From NCBI GenBank assembly GCA_963853835.1, contig OY970820.1, positions 50,588,407-50,652,406 on the forward strand: DNA of 64,000 nucleotides, given 5' to 3'. Position numbers and translations under genes: made by a program. The notes under the pieces are model-generated. The model worked only from the letters and a program-made list of their open reading frames with translations. It was not told the DNA's origin and searched no databases. This DNA is from Calendula officinalis. Taxonomy: Eukaryota > Streptophyta > Magnoliopsida > Asterales > Asteraceae. Below are positions 10,456-22,150 of this stretch, piece after piece (positions within the stretch are counted from its first letter, which is position 1; each line of letters opens with the position of its first letter).

Positions 10456-13400
10456 TAGTCGTGCACATATTACCCGAAACCGAAACCGGTAACCGAACCG
10501 AAACCGGTCAAAACCGGTTTTGACCGTAACCGGTTCGGTTTCTCAGTAACCGACCGGTTCCTAACCGGTTACACCATTTCGACCAAAAAACCGGCAGAAA
10601 CCGGTTTCCGATAACCGGTTTCCAGTTACGATCGTTAAAACCGGTTTTATAACCGGTTAGTAACCGGTTTTCGCTGGCAAACAAATATTACCGTTAAAAA
10701 ACGGTCATATGACCGTTGGGGACTGTTTTGTGACCGTTGGGGGGGTTTTTTTGGACCATTTTGCCCCCCTAAACTCCCCTATAAATACATATCTTGCATT
10801 TGGTTAAAATCACAACTTCAAAACATCCAAAAACACTCTCCAAACACTTTCGATTAGCAAAAAATGTCAAAATGTCGCACCCAAACCAAAGCCAAAGTAG
10901 TCAAGATTTCACCGGCGTTGGTTCTACAAATGAAGAAACGGCAAGTATTGCTAAAATTTTGCCAACTACACGAGTTCCCGAACTTTTTGGACCAAATGGG
11001 TCGTTCGACTTAGTCGAGTTAACCAATGGTCTTATAAAGGCGCATTGTAGAAATTGTGGTCAACTCATGGGAGCTAGTTCCAACTCAACGATGAGGACAC
11101 ATGTCGCAAAGCATTGTCAAACGATAAGAAGGGGTTCATAATAAGAGGGTCAAGCGACTATGGCACGAGACGGTGGTATCTTTGTGTACCAAGCGGAACG
11201 TTGTCGAGAACAAATGGCCAAGTTCGTGATTCAACAAGGTTTGCCGTTCAACCACTTTGAGAACCCAAGATTGACGCGCCTCGACCAACAAGAGCTTCAA
11301 CCACGTTATAATCATGTAAGTCGTACTACTCTTAGACGAGATTGTTTAAAACTTTAGAAATTGGCTAAAATTGATCTAGTGAATGGTTTTGATAATTTAA
11401 ATACAAGTGTAAACCTAACAACGGACGTTTGGTCGGCTCCTCATGGTTCACCCGGATCGTACATTTATGTTACCGCACATTGGATCGATCCAAGCACATG
11501 GCAAATGATGAAGCGTGTGATCGCGTTTGAAGATTTTCCACATCCCCATACGGGTGAAAAATTATTTTATATGTTAAGTCACGTAATAAATTACTATAAA
11601 TTAAATGGAAAAGTTTTTGCAATCTCGTTTGACAACGCATCTAATAATACAAAAGCGGTTGCAAAGCTAATATTATCATTCAAACCTCCCGTGAATGGTC
11701 TTTTCTTCCATAGTCGGTGTCTCGCACACATTATAAATTTATTTGTGCGAGATGGGTTGAACTCACCGGAGATTGGTGCTATAACACATGACTTTTGGTT
11801 GATGCTAGTGGATGTTTTGAAAAAGGGTCCAAAACGAGTTAAAAGATATATTCATTTGTGTAAGCAAACGAATTCACTTTGTTTATCACCTAATTGGGAC
11901 ATTACCACTCGTTGGAATTCAAGTTATGACATGTTTGTATGTGGTGTTCGTCAACGTCAAACTTTACAATATTTTCATGACAAACTTTTTACAAAGAAAC
12001 GTGTTAAAAACAAATTTAGTGACGAAAAATGGGAGGTTATTAAAAAGCTAACCGAATTGTTTAAACTTTTTAAAGATGTAACGGTTTTAGTCTCCGGTGT
12101 TTACTATCCAACAAGTCATTGTGTACTAAAACAACTATATTTGATGGCTCATAAAATTGATACTTTTGATTTGGAAGGTGGTATTTATAAAACAATGGTC
12201 GCGCCAATGAAAACTAAACTAAGAAAATATTTTCGCAACATACCATTGGCAATTACATGTTCGGCCATGTTAGACCCTACTTTAAATAAAATCGGTGTCG
12301 AAACCACTATGAGTGCAATTTGTTATGATTTGGAATTGCATTTGGTAAGTCCTACATATATTAAAAATGCACAAGATCATTTTTGGGAAAATTTTAAATC
12401 ATTATTTGGGGTTTATTTTCAAAAGTATGGTGGTGCACCAAATGCTTCTTCAAGTTCGTTTGCCCCAATTTTTGGTGATGTTGATGTTCCACCGACCCAT
12501 TAGCCCATTTATTTAATACTATAAGAGAGGAAACAACTAAACGGCAAAGGGGTGAGAGTAGTGAAGAATCCGCTAATGGCGAATTGTCGAGATATACGAA
12601 AACAAACTTTTTAGGCAATATGACCACTCGAGAAATCGAACATTTTGATATATTGGCTTGGTGGAAAGAAAGGGAGCCTCAATTTCCCATTCTAAGCGCC
12701 ATGGCCAGAGATTTACTAAGTGTCCAAGCTTCTACGGTAGCTTCAGAATCGGCTTTTTCTGTTAGTGGCAGGATATTATCTATTAGGAGAACAAGACTCA
12801 CGCCGGCGTCTTTGGAGATGTGTATTTGCTTGAAGGATCACTTGGATGCGGCGGACCGGATTCAAGACAAACAAAAGCTAGAGAAGGAACTTGACGTTGA
12901 AGAAGAACTTCTCGACATGGAAGTTGCTCAAGGTCTTTCAACCTCACTTTCCGATGAAGATATAGCTCAAGAAGGTGAATCATCCCGAGCATCTAGCTCC
13001 GATGGTTATGAATATGAAGATAATGACCCACAACAAGATAGCGACTAAGAGTGAAGATTTGTAGTTTAATCGTATTTTTAGTAGTAAATCTCGAATCTCG
13101 ATGATTTTAACGTTTCTATGCTTTCGAACTTTCGTATTTGTATGTTTAATTATGTGTACTTGAATGTTTTTAACGTTTCTATGCTTAATGAATGTTTGTG
13201 TTTTGCTAAAACGTTTAATGGTTGTGTTTAATATCGAATTGCGGCAAAAAAAAATGGGAACTATAGTGTAACCGGTCAAAACCGGTTTTTTTTACCGGTT
13301 AGTAACCGAACCAGTTACTAACCAAACCGGTAACCGGTTACACCGGTTGGGGTTTTCAAAGGCCGAAACCGGTTACTAACCGAACCAGTTTTTGGCCTAA

Positions 13401-13484
13401 CCGGTTACTGCAGGCGTTGACCAAAACCGGTTACGGTCAAACCCGAAACCGGTTTTTGGCCTAACCGGTTTTTGTGCATCTCTA
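10456..13484 (+). mobile_element. hAT (Ac-like) DNA transposon, about 3.0 kb
   Basis: An 8-bp target duplication ATCATGAA is present on both sides (10448-10455 and 13485-13492). The ends are short inverted repeats, TAGTCGTGCACATA and the reverse complement TAGAGATGCACAAA, close in form to Ac-type termini. Dense AACCGGTT-type motifs fill the subterminal regions (about 10480-10680 and 13265-13475), as expected of transposase binding sites in Ac relatives. A broken hAT transposase gene lies between them. The boundaries are well supported; the copy cannot make a full transposase. Confidence 0.9.
10872..13048 (+). pseudogene. hAT transposase with BED finger and dimerisation domain
   Basis: Domains in order are a BED-type zinc finger ('HCRNCGQLM', then 'MRTHVAKHC'), the RNase H-like core with the first Asp in 'NLTTDVWSAPHG' and the second in 'FAISFDNASNNT', 'CLAHIINLFVRDG', and the C-terminal dimerisation region with the catalytic Glu in 'STVASESAFSVSGRIL'. 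The first ATG in frame is 10872. The gene is broken by a double stop TAATAA just after the finger (11139-11144), by TAG at 11355-11357, and by a change of frame between about 12503 and 12580. All catalytic residues can still be read, so the decay is recent or mild. The tail is acidic. Confidence 0.9.
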
Positions 13485-13544
13485 ATCATGAAATTTAACG
13501 ATAAATTTTTATATTCTGTAAAAATTATGTAAAGTTTAATATTT

Positions 13545-13580
13545 GACAGCCCGTGATTTTTCACGGGTTATAACCTAGTT
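13545..13580 (+). mobile_element. Possible Helitron 3' end
   Basis: A GC-rich hairpin CCCGTGATTTTTCACGGG is followed by TTATAACCTAGTT. A short hairpin about 10 bases before CTAG followed by T is the classic Helitron 3' terminus. The partner 5' end was not found; the hAT element upstream would then be nested in this Helitron. Confidence 0.55.
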
Positions 13581-13680
13581 CTAGTTTATAAAACCTTATT
13601 TGAATACGTTCTTGGAGCACGTGTTAGCAAAATCAAATGATAGAATATATAATTTTTGGAAACATCACAAAAGTCGATTG

Positions 13681-14036
13681 AATTTGGAGTTTTTTGCCAA
13701 AATAATGCAGTATGTATCAAGATTGCAAAAATAATGCCATTTTTTGAGGGTTTGCAAAACTATGCTATCCCCTTGTACTACACCCGGATCCCCAACGATC
13801 CCCAAGCAGCAGACCCGGATCCCCCTTTTTTTCTGTGTTTTCTGCACTTTTTGTACCTTCCGACACAAAGGTACTTTCTTGTAGGATCCCCTACCTCTAC
13901 ACCCGGATCCCTTAAGGGTATCCCCTACCCGCAGACTCGGATCCCCTTGGGGGAACCCCAACCAGTACGCCAGGATGCCCTTGGGGTATCCCCTACCTGT
14001 ACGCCCGGATCCCACTCGAGCTGCTTCCCCATCGCA
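13681..14036 (+). repeat. Left inverted end of the MULE with GGATCC-rich repeats
   Basis: The outer 100 bp matches the right end in inverted orientation. From about 13786 the sequence becomes a degenerate tandem array of a unit of roughly 40-45 bp containing CGCCCGGATCCC and TTGGGGTATCCCCTACC. It ends just before a TATA box for the first gene. Confidence 0.85.
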
Positions 14037-14038
14037 GG

Positions 14039-14050
14039 CTATATAAACAT
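14039..14050 (+). promoter_or_regulatory. TATA box of the 177-residue MULE gene
   Basis: CTATATAAACAT lies about 105 bp before the ATG at 14146 and immediately inside the left GGATCC array. Confidence 0.6.
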
Positions 14051-14145
14051 GCATAAACAAACCCATCTCACTACATATTTACTACCCCCATTTCATTTAA
14101 AAACAACCTCTACTTAAAAATCTTGTGTTTTCATAGCAAAAAATC

Positions 14146-14759
14146 ATGAGTTCATCGAATAATGAGTCTTCTCCGTATCGCTACGTGCATGATTCGTCTC
14201 GTAATTATGTAGATGAGATTGAGTTCGAGAATTTGATAGCCGAAGATTATGCCGATCTACATGTAGAAGAATTTACTGACGAGATGCAAGTATATTTTCA
14301 AAATTACGAGCAGGCTGATTATGATAAACATATTGAAAAGCTGGCTGAAATAGGACCAGATGTTTTGCATCTCTGGCAATTTAAAATAAAGTTCGCGAAA
14401 CATGTAGTAAAAAATCAAAGGATGGTATGCTAAAATCATATTTTTTTTATATTTTTAATATTTGCTCAATTAACTAAAATCATATAATTTTGTTGTATTT
14501 TTAGACTATACCTGCTTGGTTTGTCAGGCAGCATAACTACCTCTTTCAGGACAAACATTGTATGATAGAAAGAGGCGATTCTCATGAAGTAATGGAGCTG
14601 CATGCTTATCCTGGGCAAGTTAAAATGAGTGGTGACTTCAAGAGATTTAAGAATGAAAACGGAATTCTGACTAACGAAGTTTGTACTTTTACCATAAATG
14701 CAGACTGTCAGACTAATGGTAGAAATTTGATTTTTAGTGTTAAACGTGAGAATGAATGA
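14146..14759 (+). CDS. Unrecognised 177-residue MULE gene, two exons
   Basis: Exon 1 is 14146-14424 (93 codons, ends AGGATG before GTATGC) and exon 2 is 14505-14759 (after TTTTTAG), joining in phase 0 to 177 residues. I do not recognise the family. The N-terminal half is acidic (Asp/Glu-rich around 'EIEFENLIAEDYADLHVEEF'); the middle has 'KFAKHVVKNQRMTIPAWFV' and 'QHNYLFQDKHCMIERG'; the end is more basic. No signal peptide, membrane span or zinc motif. It reads without stops, unlike its neighbours, and has a TATA box beside the left array. It is convergent with the transposase, 116 bp away. Best guess is an element-encoded accessory protein. Confidence 0.65.
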
Positions 14760-14875
14760 TATGTAATTTCAGTTTTAATGTATCACTTGAAATAAGAAAC
14801 TTTTATTATATTTAAAATTATATTAGTTAAGTACCAATAATAATTTAAAAACACACAACATTTTAAATTCTACAA

Positions 14876-15642
14876 TCATTGAGGAGGATTTGTTGTCAGG
14901 CATTTCAGTCTGTTATGGCCTAGATTTTTACAAATCCCACAAAGTTTTGCCTTTCGTTGGGTTTGCTGGCTAGTACTAGGTTGGTCCATCTCGTTGCGTC
15001 GTCTAACATGTTGCCTTTTCCCTCTCTTTGTTGATATTCTTCCTTCACTGGCTAACATTCTCTATTTAGCATCCTTCCAGAGGGCCACATGAGGTAGTGG
15101 TTTAAAGGCAGTACCATATTGTTGTATGTACGCCTCTGTTGTATACGCTATGTTCACAAGTGTTAGCGGGTCGACACCCATATGACCACAAACAGCAATA
15201 ACATGTGAACATGGAAAGCGCAACGTCTGCCACTTCCCACATGTACACCCACGCCTGTTCCCTTTTGTAATTGACTGTGTAATCGTTCCCATCACTCTCA
15301 CCGGTTTGAATCCTTGACTTCACACTGAAAATCTGTTTCACGTAATCAAAGGGCATTACTTCATGAAATGTTGCTTGACGGGTGCGCTTGTTGAAAAGAT
15401 TCCACATACGTGAGGGTAGTGGCGTCTCGCAATTAGACGATAATTCAGCATGCTTGCTGAATTGCTTGACAGTTTTGATGAATGTGAAGTCAATCAAAGC
15501 CTTAATGGGAAGATGCCTAGCTCCACGCAACACATTGTTGTAACTCTCTGCAATATTCGATGTTAGGTTACCCCAACGTCGATGGCCTTTGTCTATAAAC
15601 TGGGTCCACTTATCTAACCCTATCTGCTCCAAATACACCCAC
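14876..15642 (-). pseudogene. MULE transposase, C-terminal half (right of the Gypsy insertion)
   Basis: This resumes at the Gypsy insertion point. It contains the catalytic Glu region ('GNLTSNIAESYNNVLRGAR'), then the SWIM zinc finger 'CTCGKWQTLRFPCSHVIAVC', then a C-terminal zinc knuckle 'CGICKNLGHNRLKC'. This order is that of plant MURA-type transposases. Breaks: a shift of frame near 15300-15330, just before the SWIM finger, and an in-frame TAG at 15062-15064 before the knuckle. The true C-terminus is TGA or TAA near 14876. Convergent with the 177-residue gene. Confidence 0.9.
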
Positions 15643-17300
15643 TGTAACGACCCGAATTTTTGTAAATAAATAAATTGTACAAAAATATGATAAATAAGGA
15701 TAAATCGTTTAAATAACGTAGGAATTGGTTCCGTGTCGTTTGGACACCGTACGAGAAAGTTAAGGGCAAAACCGAGTCAAGACAAGGTTGAAAAAGTGCA
15801 GCCTTGCTGTCGGAGGGACTTCGCGACGCGAAGTATTGGTCACGATCGGGAACACGGACCAGGGAGTTTGGCCTTTCATCGTGAAATAGTTCCCGCCAGC
15901 ATAACGATCGCGAACTATGCGAGTGGGAAAGAGTTCGCGTCGCGAACTTTGGTAGCGATCGCGAACTTTGGGCGATACCAGCATTTAAGACGGGAATCTT
16001 CATTTATTACACACTTTAAACCCTAGTTTTTCCCCCTCATTGTGTGTGAACGATTTCTGGAGCATAAGGGTCGTTTGGAGCTTAATCTTCATCAAATCTT
16101 GGTGATTCTTGTTCCTAGTTGAAGATCTAAGGTAAATCTCCATCTCTCTTGTGTTAAAAGTCTTAGATTTGAGTATGGAAGCTTGAATCATAAACCCTAG
16201 TTATGGATTTGTTCATGAATGGTTAAATGAAAGTGAAATAACTTATATCTATGGTATTTTAGCAAGGAAAATGTGGTCATGTTATGAATACATGAAGATA
16301 TGGTGATTTATGAATTTAGGGTTTGGTAATTTTGGGAAAATGGTGCTAGTAGTTAACTAGCCATATATTATGTAGTTAGTATAGATGAATAATGCAAACC
16401 ATTGTATTGGTTTTGATATAGATTGTCGGTTGGAGGATTTGAGGCATTCAAATCTTGGAAAGTGATATTGGTGTTCAAGGAAACACAACATTGGATAAGC
16501 TTGGCAAAGGTGAGTACATGTGAACTTTCAAACTGGGTACATAGCTAGTAAATGTTTTATGATTAAATGATTTTGTCGAGTCTTTAAGTAATTTAGTCAT
16601 TTATGTGATTTATGATGAATTGCTTGTATGATAATGAAATGATTGAATGATTGAGAAATGATGGAGCTATAAGCTCATAACGATAAAAGATAAGTAATGA
16701 TGACGATGATGATGTCCCTAGGGCCGTAGTAGATTGGAGGCATTCCGGTTATTACGGTACCTTAAGGTTCGTGGTAGATTGGAGGCATTCTGATTACCCA
16801 ATACCTATGAGTCCCGGTAGATTGGAGGCATTCCGATTACCGTGGAAATGATGGTCTTGATAGATTGGAGGCATTCCGATTATCTCGACATTGGCCAATG
16901 ATGAAAGTGATAAAGTGACCCAAAATAAACTAAATAATATTATTTTAAGATTAAATGATATTATTTGACTATTTGTTTATCGGGTCTAAAACCCATGTAT
17001 CTCACGAGGCAATTTTGTCTCACGTACTATGTTTGTGTTTTTGCTATGTACTCAGGTTCGGGATCGAAGATCTAGGAGGCCCGTTTTGAAGAGGCCTTGT
17101 TGAGATTAGCTCGGTGTTGATGATTAGAGTCCTTATCCTATGGTTAAGATATAATTTGTAACACCGTTTTTGTAAACTCTGATAATCTCGAACAAGAAAC
17201 CTTTTCGTTTTTGTAAAACTAGCATTTGATGTTGACACAATATTATGTATTTTCGAATTAAATGGTATTTAAATGTTGTTTTGAAAATTGAGGTGTTACA
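15643..17300 (+). repeat. Gypsy 5' LTR
   Basis: 1658 bp, TGTAACGACC...AGGTGTTACA. Contains repeated TCGCGAAC/GATCGCGAAC motifs at about 15820-15970 and four copies of a GTAGATTGGAGGCATTCCG repeat spaced about 44 bp at 16728-16880. Confidence 0.97.
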
Positions 17301-17314
17301 ACTTGGTATCAGAG
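17301..17314 (+). other. Gypsy primer binding site (tRNA-Met)
   Basis: ACTTGGTATCAGAGC directly after the LTR; TGGTATCAGAGC is complementary to the 3' end of initiator tRNA-Met, the usual plant primer. Confidence 0.9.
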
Positions 17315-17518
17315 CTATAGTTTAAGTGAACTAGGTTGAGTTGACCATCCTAGACTTAAACTGAGCTAGTAGGACCGTAGGTTCCATAGGATACTTGTGA
17401 AATGGCTATTGAGACCTTAAGTGTAGGTTCAATAGGGTTGACCTTGGAGGGTTAGGTCATGTTTGGTTGGGACGGTCAATGTTACCGTTACTTTGATAAA
17501 TTGACTTCTAAATGATTA

Positions 17519-19075
17519 ATGTCTTATTATAGCAAAATGGTGAGAACTAGAAGTACAAGAGGCCCACTTGATCAAGGGCAAGATTCGAACAACATTGTCG
17601 AACCGGTGTTTGGTCCTCCACCTCGGGAAGGGGAGGAAAATTCGGGTGTTGAAAGGAATACTCACACCCCGGTCACCGTAGAACACCTCCAAACTATGTT
17701 CAATCAAATGAGGGACATAGTGAACGAGGATGTGAACCGACTTCTCAATGAGCATAGGGCACGTGAAAGGCGGGAGGAATCTCCACCCCGCACGAAGAGC
17801 AAGTCGAGTAGCGTTGCTCAAACCGAAAAGTCTTCAACTGAGGAAGAAAGTGACCCCGAGCCGAGGGAAAGAAAGGGTTGTACTTATAAGAGTTTTATGG
17901 CTTTCAAGCCCGATAACTACTATGGTAGCTCCGAACCGAAAGTCACGATCCGTTGGATCCGTGAAACCGAACAAGTCCTTGAAGCTAGTAAATGCAAGGA
18001 AGGTGATATGGTGATTTATGCTTCCCGGTTAATGAAGGATGAGGCCCTCGTGTGGTGGGATACCTTGTATGAAATGTTGGGAAAGAGGGCGATGTACAAG
18101 ATGACTTGGGATGAGTTTGTGAAACGGTTGAAGGCAAAGTTTTGCCCCGAGAGAAACTTGGAAAAACTTCAAGAGGAGTTTGTACATCTGAAGAAAGGTG
18201 GTTTGAGTGTCGATGAGTACACTAAGAAATTCACGGGATTAATCCCGTTTGTGATCAAATTGTATCCGGATGAGAGATCCCGGATTGTTCGTTATGCTAA
18301 TGGACTCCCGTGGGAGTATGAATTGGAAGTTAAAAGGGCCGCCACACTCGATGAGGCTATCGGTGCGGCGAGAAATGTTGAAGAGGTTGGCCAAAGAAGA
18401 ATCAACGAGAGGCCAAAGTTTGAAAAGTTTGAGAAGAGGAAGTTTGAGGGAAGCTCGGGTTCGGTGAAGAAGGGAAAGTTCACCCCGACCTTCTCTAAAC
18501 AATCGAGTGTTGGTGCTTGTAAGAAGTGTGGCAAAGACCACAAGGGAGAATGTTTGGTGGACTCAAAATCGTGTTTCAAGTGTGGAAGGCCGGGACATTT
18601 GGCAAGGGATTGCCGGGTCAAACCGTTGGATGAAATCGAGTGCTATTCGTGCCATGAAAAAGGGCACTATAGCAATGCATGCCCGAAGAAGGGAAGTGAG
18701 ACCATGGTGTCGACCGCTCAAAAGAAAGCGGAGCCGACAAAGGTCAAGGGACGGTCCTTCCAACTTACCCGAGAAGAAGCCAAGGAGGCCCACGATGTCG
18801 TTTCAGGTACCCTACTCGTAAATTCTATTCCCGCCCGGATCTTATTTGACTCGGGTGCTACTTATTCGTTTGTGTCACATGATTTTGTTGTGATGTTGAA
18901 TGTGACATTAGAACATCTTGATGAAATTTATGATATAGAAATTGCGGATGGTAAAACCTCCATAGTTCAACATATGTGTCGGAATTGTGAATTGGAAATA
19001 GATGGGAGAAAGTTTAAGGTGAATTTATTACCCATGGAAATTGCGGGCTTTGATATAGTTATAGGTATGGATTGA
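17519..19075 (+). pseudogene. Gypsy gag and protease region
   Basis: Two in-frame ATGs (17519, 17537) precede a basic N-terminus. A retrotransposon gag domain follows (around 'ALVWWDTLYEML' to 'KLQEEFVHLKKGGLSVDEY'), then CCHC zinc knuckles 'CFKCGRPGHLARDC' and 'CYSCHEKGHYSNAC' with a third Cys-rich 'CKKCGKDHKGEC' before them. The aspartic protease has its active 'LFDSGATYSFVS' near residue 440. The reading frame ends at TGA (19073-19075) right after 'VIGMD', where relatives carry Trp. Pol continues in the same frame, so this is one gag-pol gene broken by a stop. Confidence 0.93.
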
Positions 19076-22000
19076 TTGGGTGAGAATCAAGCAAAGATTT
19101 TATGTGGGAAGAAGATAGTCTCGATAAGGACTCCCGACAATGAAAAAGTTTATGTGTATGGTGAGAGACGACACCATTTGCCATGTCTTATGACCGCGGT
19201 TAAAGCTAGGAAATGTTTAGCCAAAGGATGTTCGTCCTTTTTAGCATATGTGTTAGATGGAAGGAAAGAGAAGAAGTCGGTGGAAAATGTAAAGGTGATT
19301 CGGGATTTTCCCGAGGTATTTCCCGACGATTTACCGGGATTGCCACCGGAGAGGCAAGTAGAATTCCGTATTGATTTAGTTCCGGGAGCGACGCCGATAG
19401 CTCGCGCTCCATACCGTTTGGCTCCCACCGAAATGCGGGAATTGATGTCCCAATTGCAAGAATTACTCGACAAAGGATTTATTCGTCCTAGCTCGTCTCC
19501 TTGGGGTGCGCCCGTATTGTTTGTTAAGAAGAAAGACGGTTCAATGAGAATGTGCATCGACTACCGAGAGTTGAACAAGATGACTATTAAGAACCGATAC
19601 CCATTGCCTAGAATCGACGACTTGTTCGATCAACTTCAAGGTGCCGACTATTTCTCGAAGATTGATTTGAGATCGGGTTACCATCAAGTTCGAGTGAAAG
19701 AGGGAGATACCGAGAAGACGGCGTTTCGTACACGTTATGGGCATTACGAGTTTTTGGTGATGCCATTCGGGTTGACTAATGCACCGGCCATTTTCATGGA
19801 CCTTATGAATCGGGTTTGCAAACCATTCCTCGACAAGTTTCTTATCGTATTTATTGACGATATTCTTATTTATTCAAAAACCGAAGAAGAACACGAGAGT
19901 CATCTAAGACAAACGTTAGAAGTGCTACAACGAGAGAAATTGTATGCTAAGTTTTCTAAATGTGAATTTTGGATTCGAGAAGTCCAATTCCTTGGTCATG
20001 TTGTGTCGCGAGAAGGAATCAAGGTTGACCCGTCGAAGATTGAAGCGGTTATGAAGTGGGAACCGCCACGAACTCCAACCGAAGTGAGAAGTTTTCTCGG
20101 CCTTGCCGGATATTACCGTCGATTCATTCAAGACTTTTCTCGAGTGGCGACACCACTCACATTGTTGACCCGAAAGAGTAGTGAGTTCGTGTGGGGAGAA
20201 AAGCAAGAAAGAGCATTCGCCACATTGAAAGAAAAATTGTGTAACGCCCCGGTTCTTACGTTACCCGAAGGGATGGAAGATTTCGTCGTGTATAGTGATG
20301 CTTCACATAAAGGTTTGGGTTGTGTTTTGATGCAACGGGGGAAAGTGATTGCCTACGCCTCGAGACAACTAAAGAATGCGGAAGAAAGATACACGACTCA
20401 CGATTTAGAATTGGCGGCGATAGTGTTTGCTTTGAAGTTATGGAGACACTACTTGTATGGTACGAGGTGTACGTTGTATACGGACCACAAAAGTCTTCAA
20501 TATGTTTTCACTCAAAAGGACCTAAATATGAGGCAAAGAAGATGGATCGAATTGATACAAGATTATGATTGTGAAATTGTCTACCATGCGGGGAAGGCCA
20601 ACGTGGTAGCCGACGCCTTGAGCCGAAAGGTGTACGAAAAGCCGATTAAGGGAAAACTAACACGTATTGAAGTAGTCTCGAGCATAGTAGAACGAATCAA
20701 GAATGCCCAACGGGAAGTGATGGAAAAAGATGAGTTAAGACAAGAACGATTGGGAAAGAACCAACATTTTGTGGAAAACAAGCAAGGGTTGAAAACCGTT
20801 GGTGGTCGAATATGGGTTCCCAAGTTCGGGGGTACCCGAAAGGAGTTACTAACCGATGTTCATAAGTCTAAGTATTCGATCCACCCGGGAAGTACAAAAA
20901 CGTATCAAGATATGAAGAAGATGTATTAGTGGCCCGGGATGAAGGAAAGAGTGGCAAAGTATATTTCTAAGTGTGCCATGTGTGCACAAGTAAAAGCCGA
21001 GCATCAAGTACCTTATGGGGTAGCTCAATCGTTACAAATCCTGGCCGGAAAATGGGATGATATAACAATGGATTTCATTGTTGGATTGCCAAAAACGAGC
21101 AAGAACCACGACGCCATTTGGGTCATTGTTGACCGGTTGACCAAAAGTGCATTATTCTTGGCAATCCGGGAAACCATGCCACTTGAGAAGTTGGCAAAGT
21201 TGTATGTGGATGAAGTAGTAAGACTTCATGGAGTCCCGTTGTCGATTGTGTCCGATAGAGATGCGAGGTTTACCTCGAGATTTTGGAGATCTTTGCAAGA
21301 GGAGTTGGGAACGAAACTGCGGTTGAGTACGGCTTACCACCCGCAAACCGATGGTCAAAGTGAGAGAACCATTCAAACGGTTGAAGATATGCTAAGATCG
21401 TGTGTGCTAGACTTTGGGGGTAAATGGGACGAACATTTACCGTTAGTAGAGTTCTCCTACAATAATAGTTACCAGTCGACCGTTAAAATGCCGCCTTATG
21501 AGGCGTTGTATGGAAGGAAATGTAGGACCCCATCGTGTTGGCTTGAGGCGGGTGAGACGAAACTCACGGGTCCCGAGATTGTGAAGTTGACCAATGAAAA
21601 GATTGGAATAATCCAAACCAATATGAAAATCGCCCAAGATCGACAAAGAAGCTACTCGGGTTTGAAAAAGAGGCCATATGATTTGAACGTGGGAGACATG
21701 GTGATGTTGAAAGTATCGCCTTGGAAAGGCGTGATGCGGTTTGGTAAGAAAGGCAAATTGAGCCCAAGATATGTTGGCCCGTTTAAGATTTTGAAACGGG
21801 TCGGTTTGCAAGCTTTCAAGTTAGAACTCCCACCCGAACTTCAAGGTGTTCACGATACGTTTCATGTAAGTTATTTGAAGAAGTTCGTGGGTGAGGTTGA
21901 AAATATAATTCCGTTACAAGAGTTGCGGGTTGAGGCCCCGAACCGATTGATTGAGGAACCCGAAGCCATACTAGAGTCAAAAACCAAGAAACTTCGGAAT

Positions 22001-22138
22001 AAGGAAATTGAATTGGTGTTGGTCAAGTGGAAGCATTCACTTGGGCCGAACTTGACTTGGGAAGTCAAGGATGAGATTCGGAAAAGATACCCGAACTTTG
22101 TGAATTATGATGAGATTCCGAGGACGGAATCTCCTTAA
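19076..22138 (+). pseudogene. Gypsy pol: reverse transcriptase, RNase H, integrase, chromodomain
   Basis: The frame is the same as gag. The RT has 'FSKIDLRSGYHQVRV' and the catalytic 'FIDDILIYSK' (about 19850). RNase H has 'YSDASHKGLGCVL' and 'LYTDHKSLQYVF'. The integrase has 'IHPGSTKTYQDMK' (His part of the zinc site), 'CAMCAQVKAEHQ', the catalytic Asp regions 'WDDITMDFIVGLP' and 'IVSDRDARFTSRFW', and 'HPQTDGQSERTIQ'. A chromodomain-like 'LVKWKHSLGPNLTWE' ends the protein. One stop, TAG at 20927-20929, falls in the integrase zinc region before 'WPGMKERV'. All catalytic residues I can find are intact; only the two stops separate it from a full gag-pol. Confidence 0.93.
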
Positions 22139-22150
22139 GGGGTGGATAGT
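22137..22150 (+). other. Gypsy polypurine tract
   Basis: AAGGGGTGGATAGT directly before the 3' LTR start at 22151. Confidence 0.8.

Noticed and set aside
13656..14117. 153-residue frame over the left MULE end
   Set aside because: It follows the GGATCC repeat units and has a mirror frame on the other strand; not a gene.
18239..18821. Antisense and shifted frames over gag-pol
   Set aside because: Shadows of the conserved Gypsy frame.
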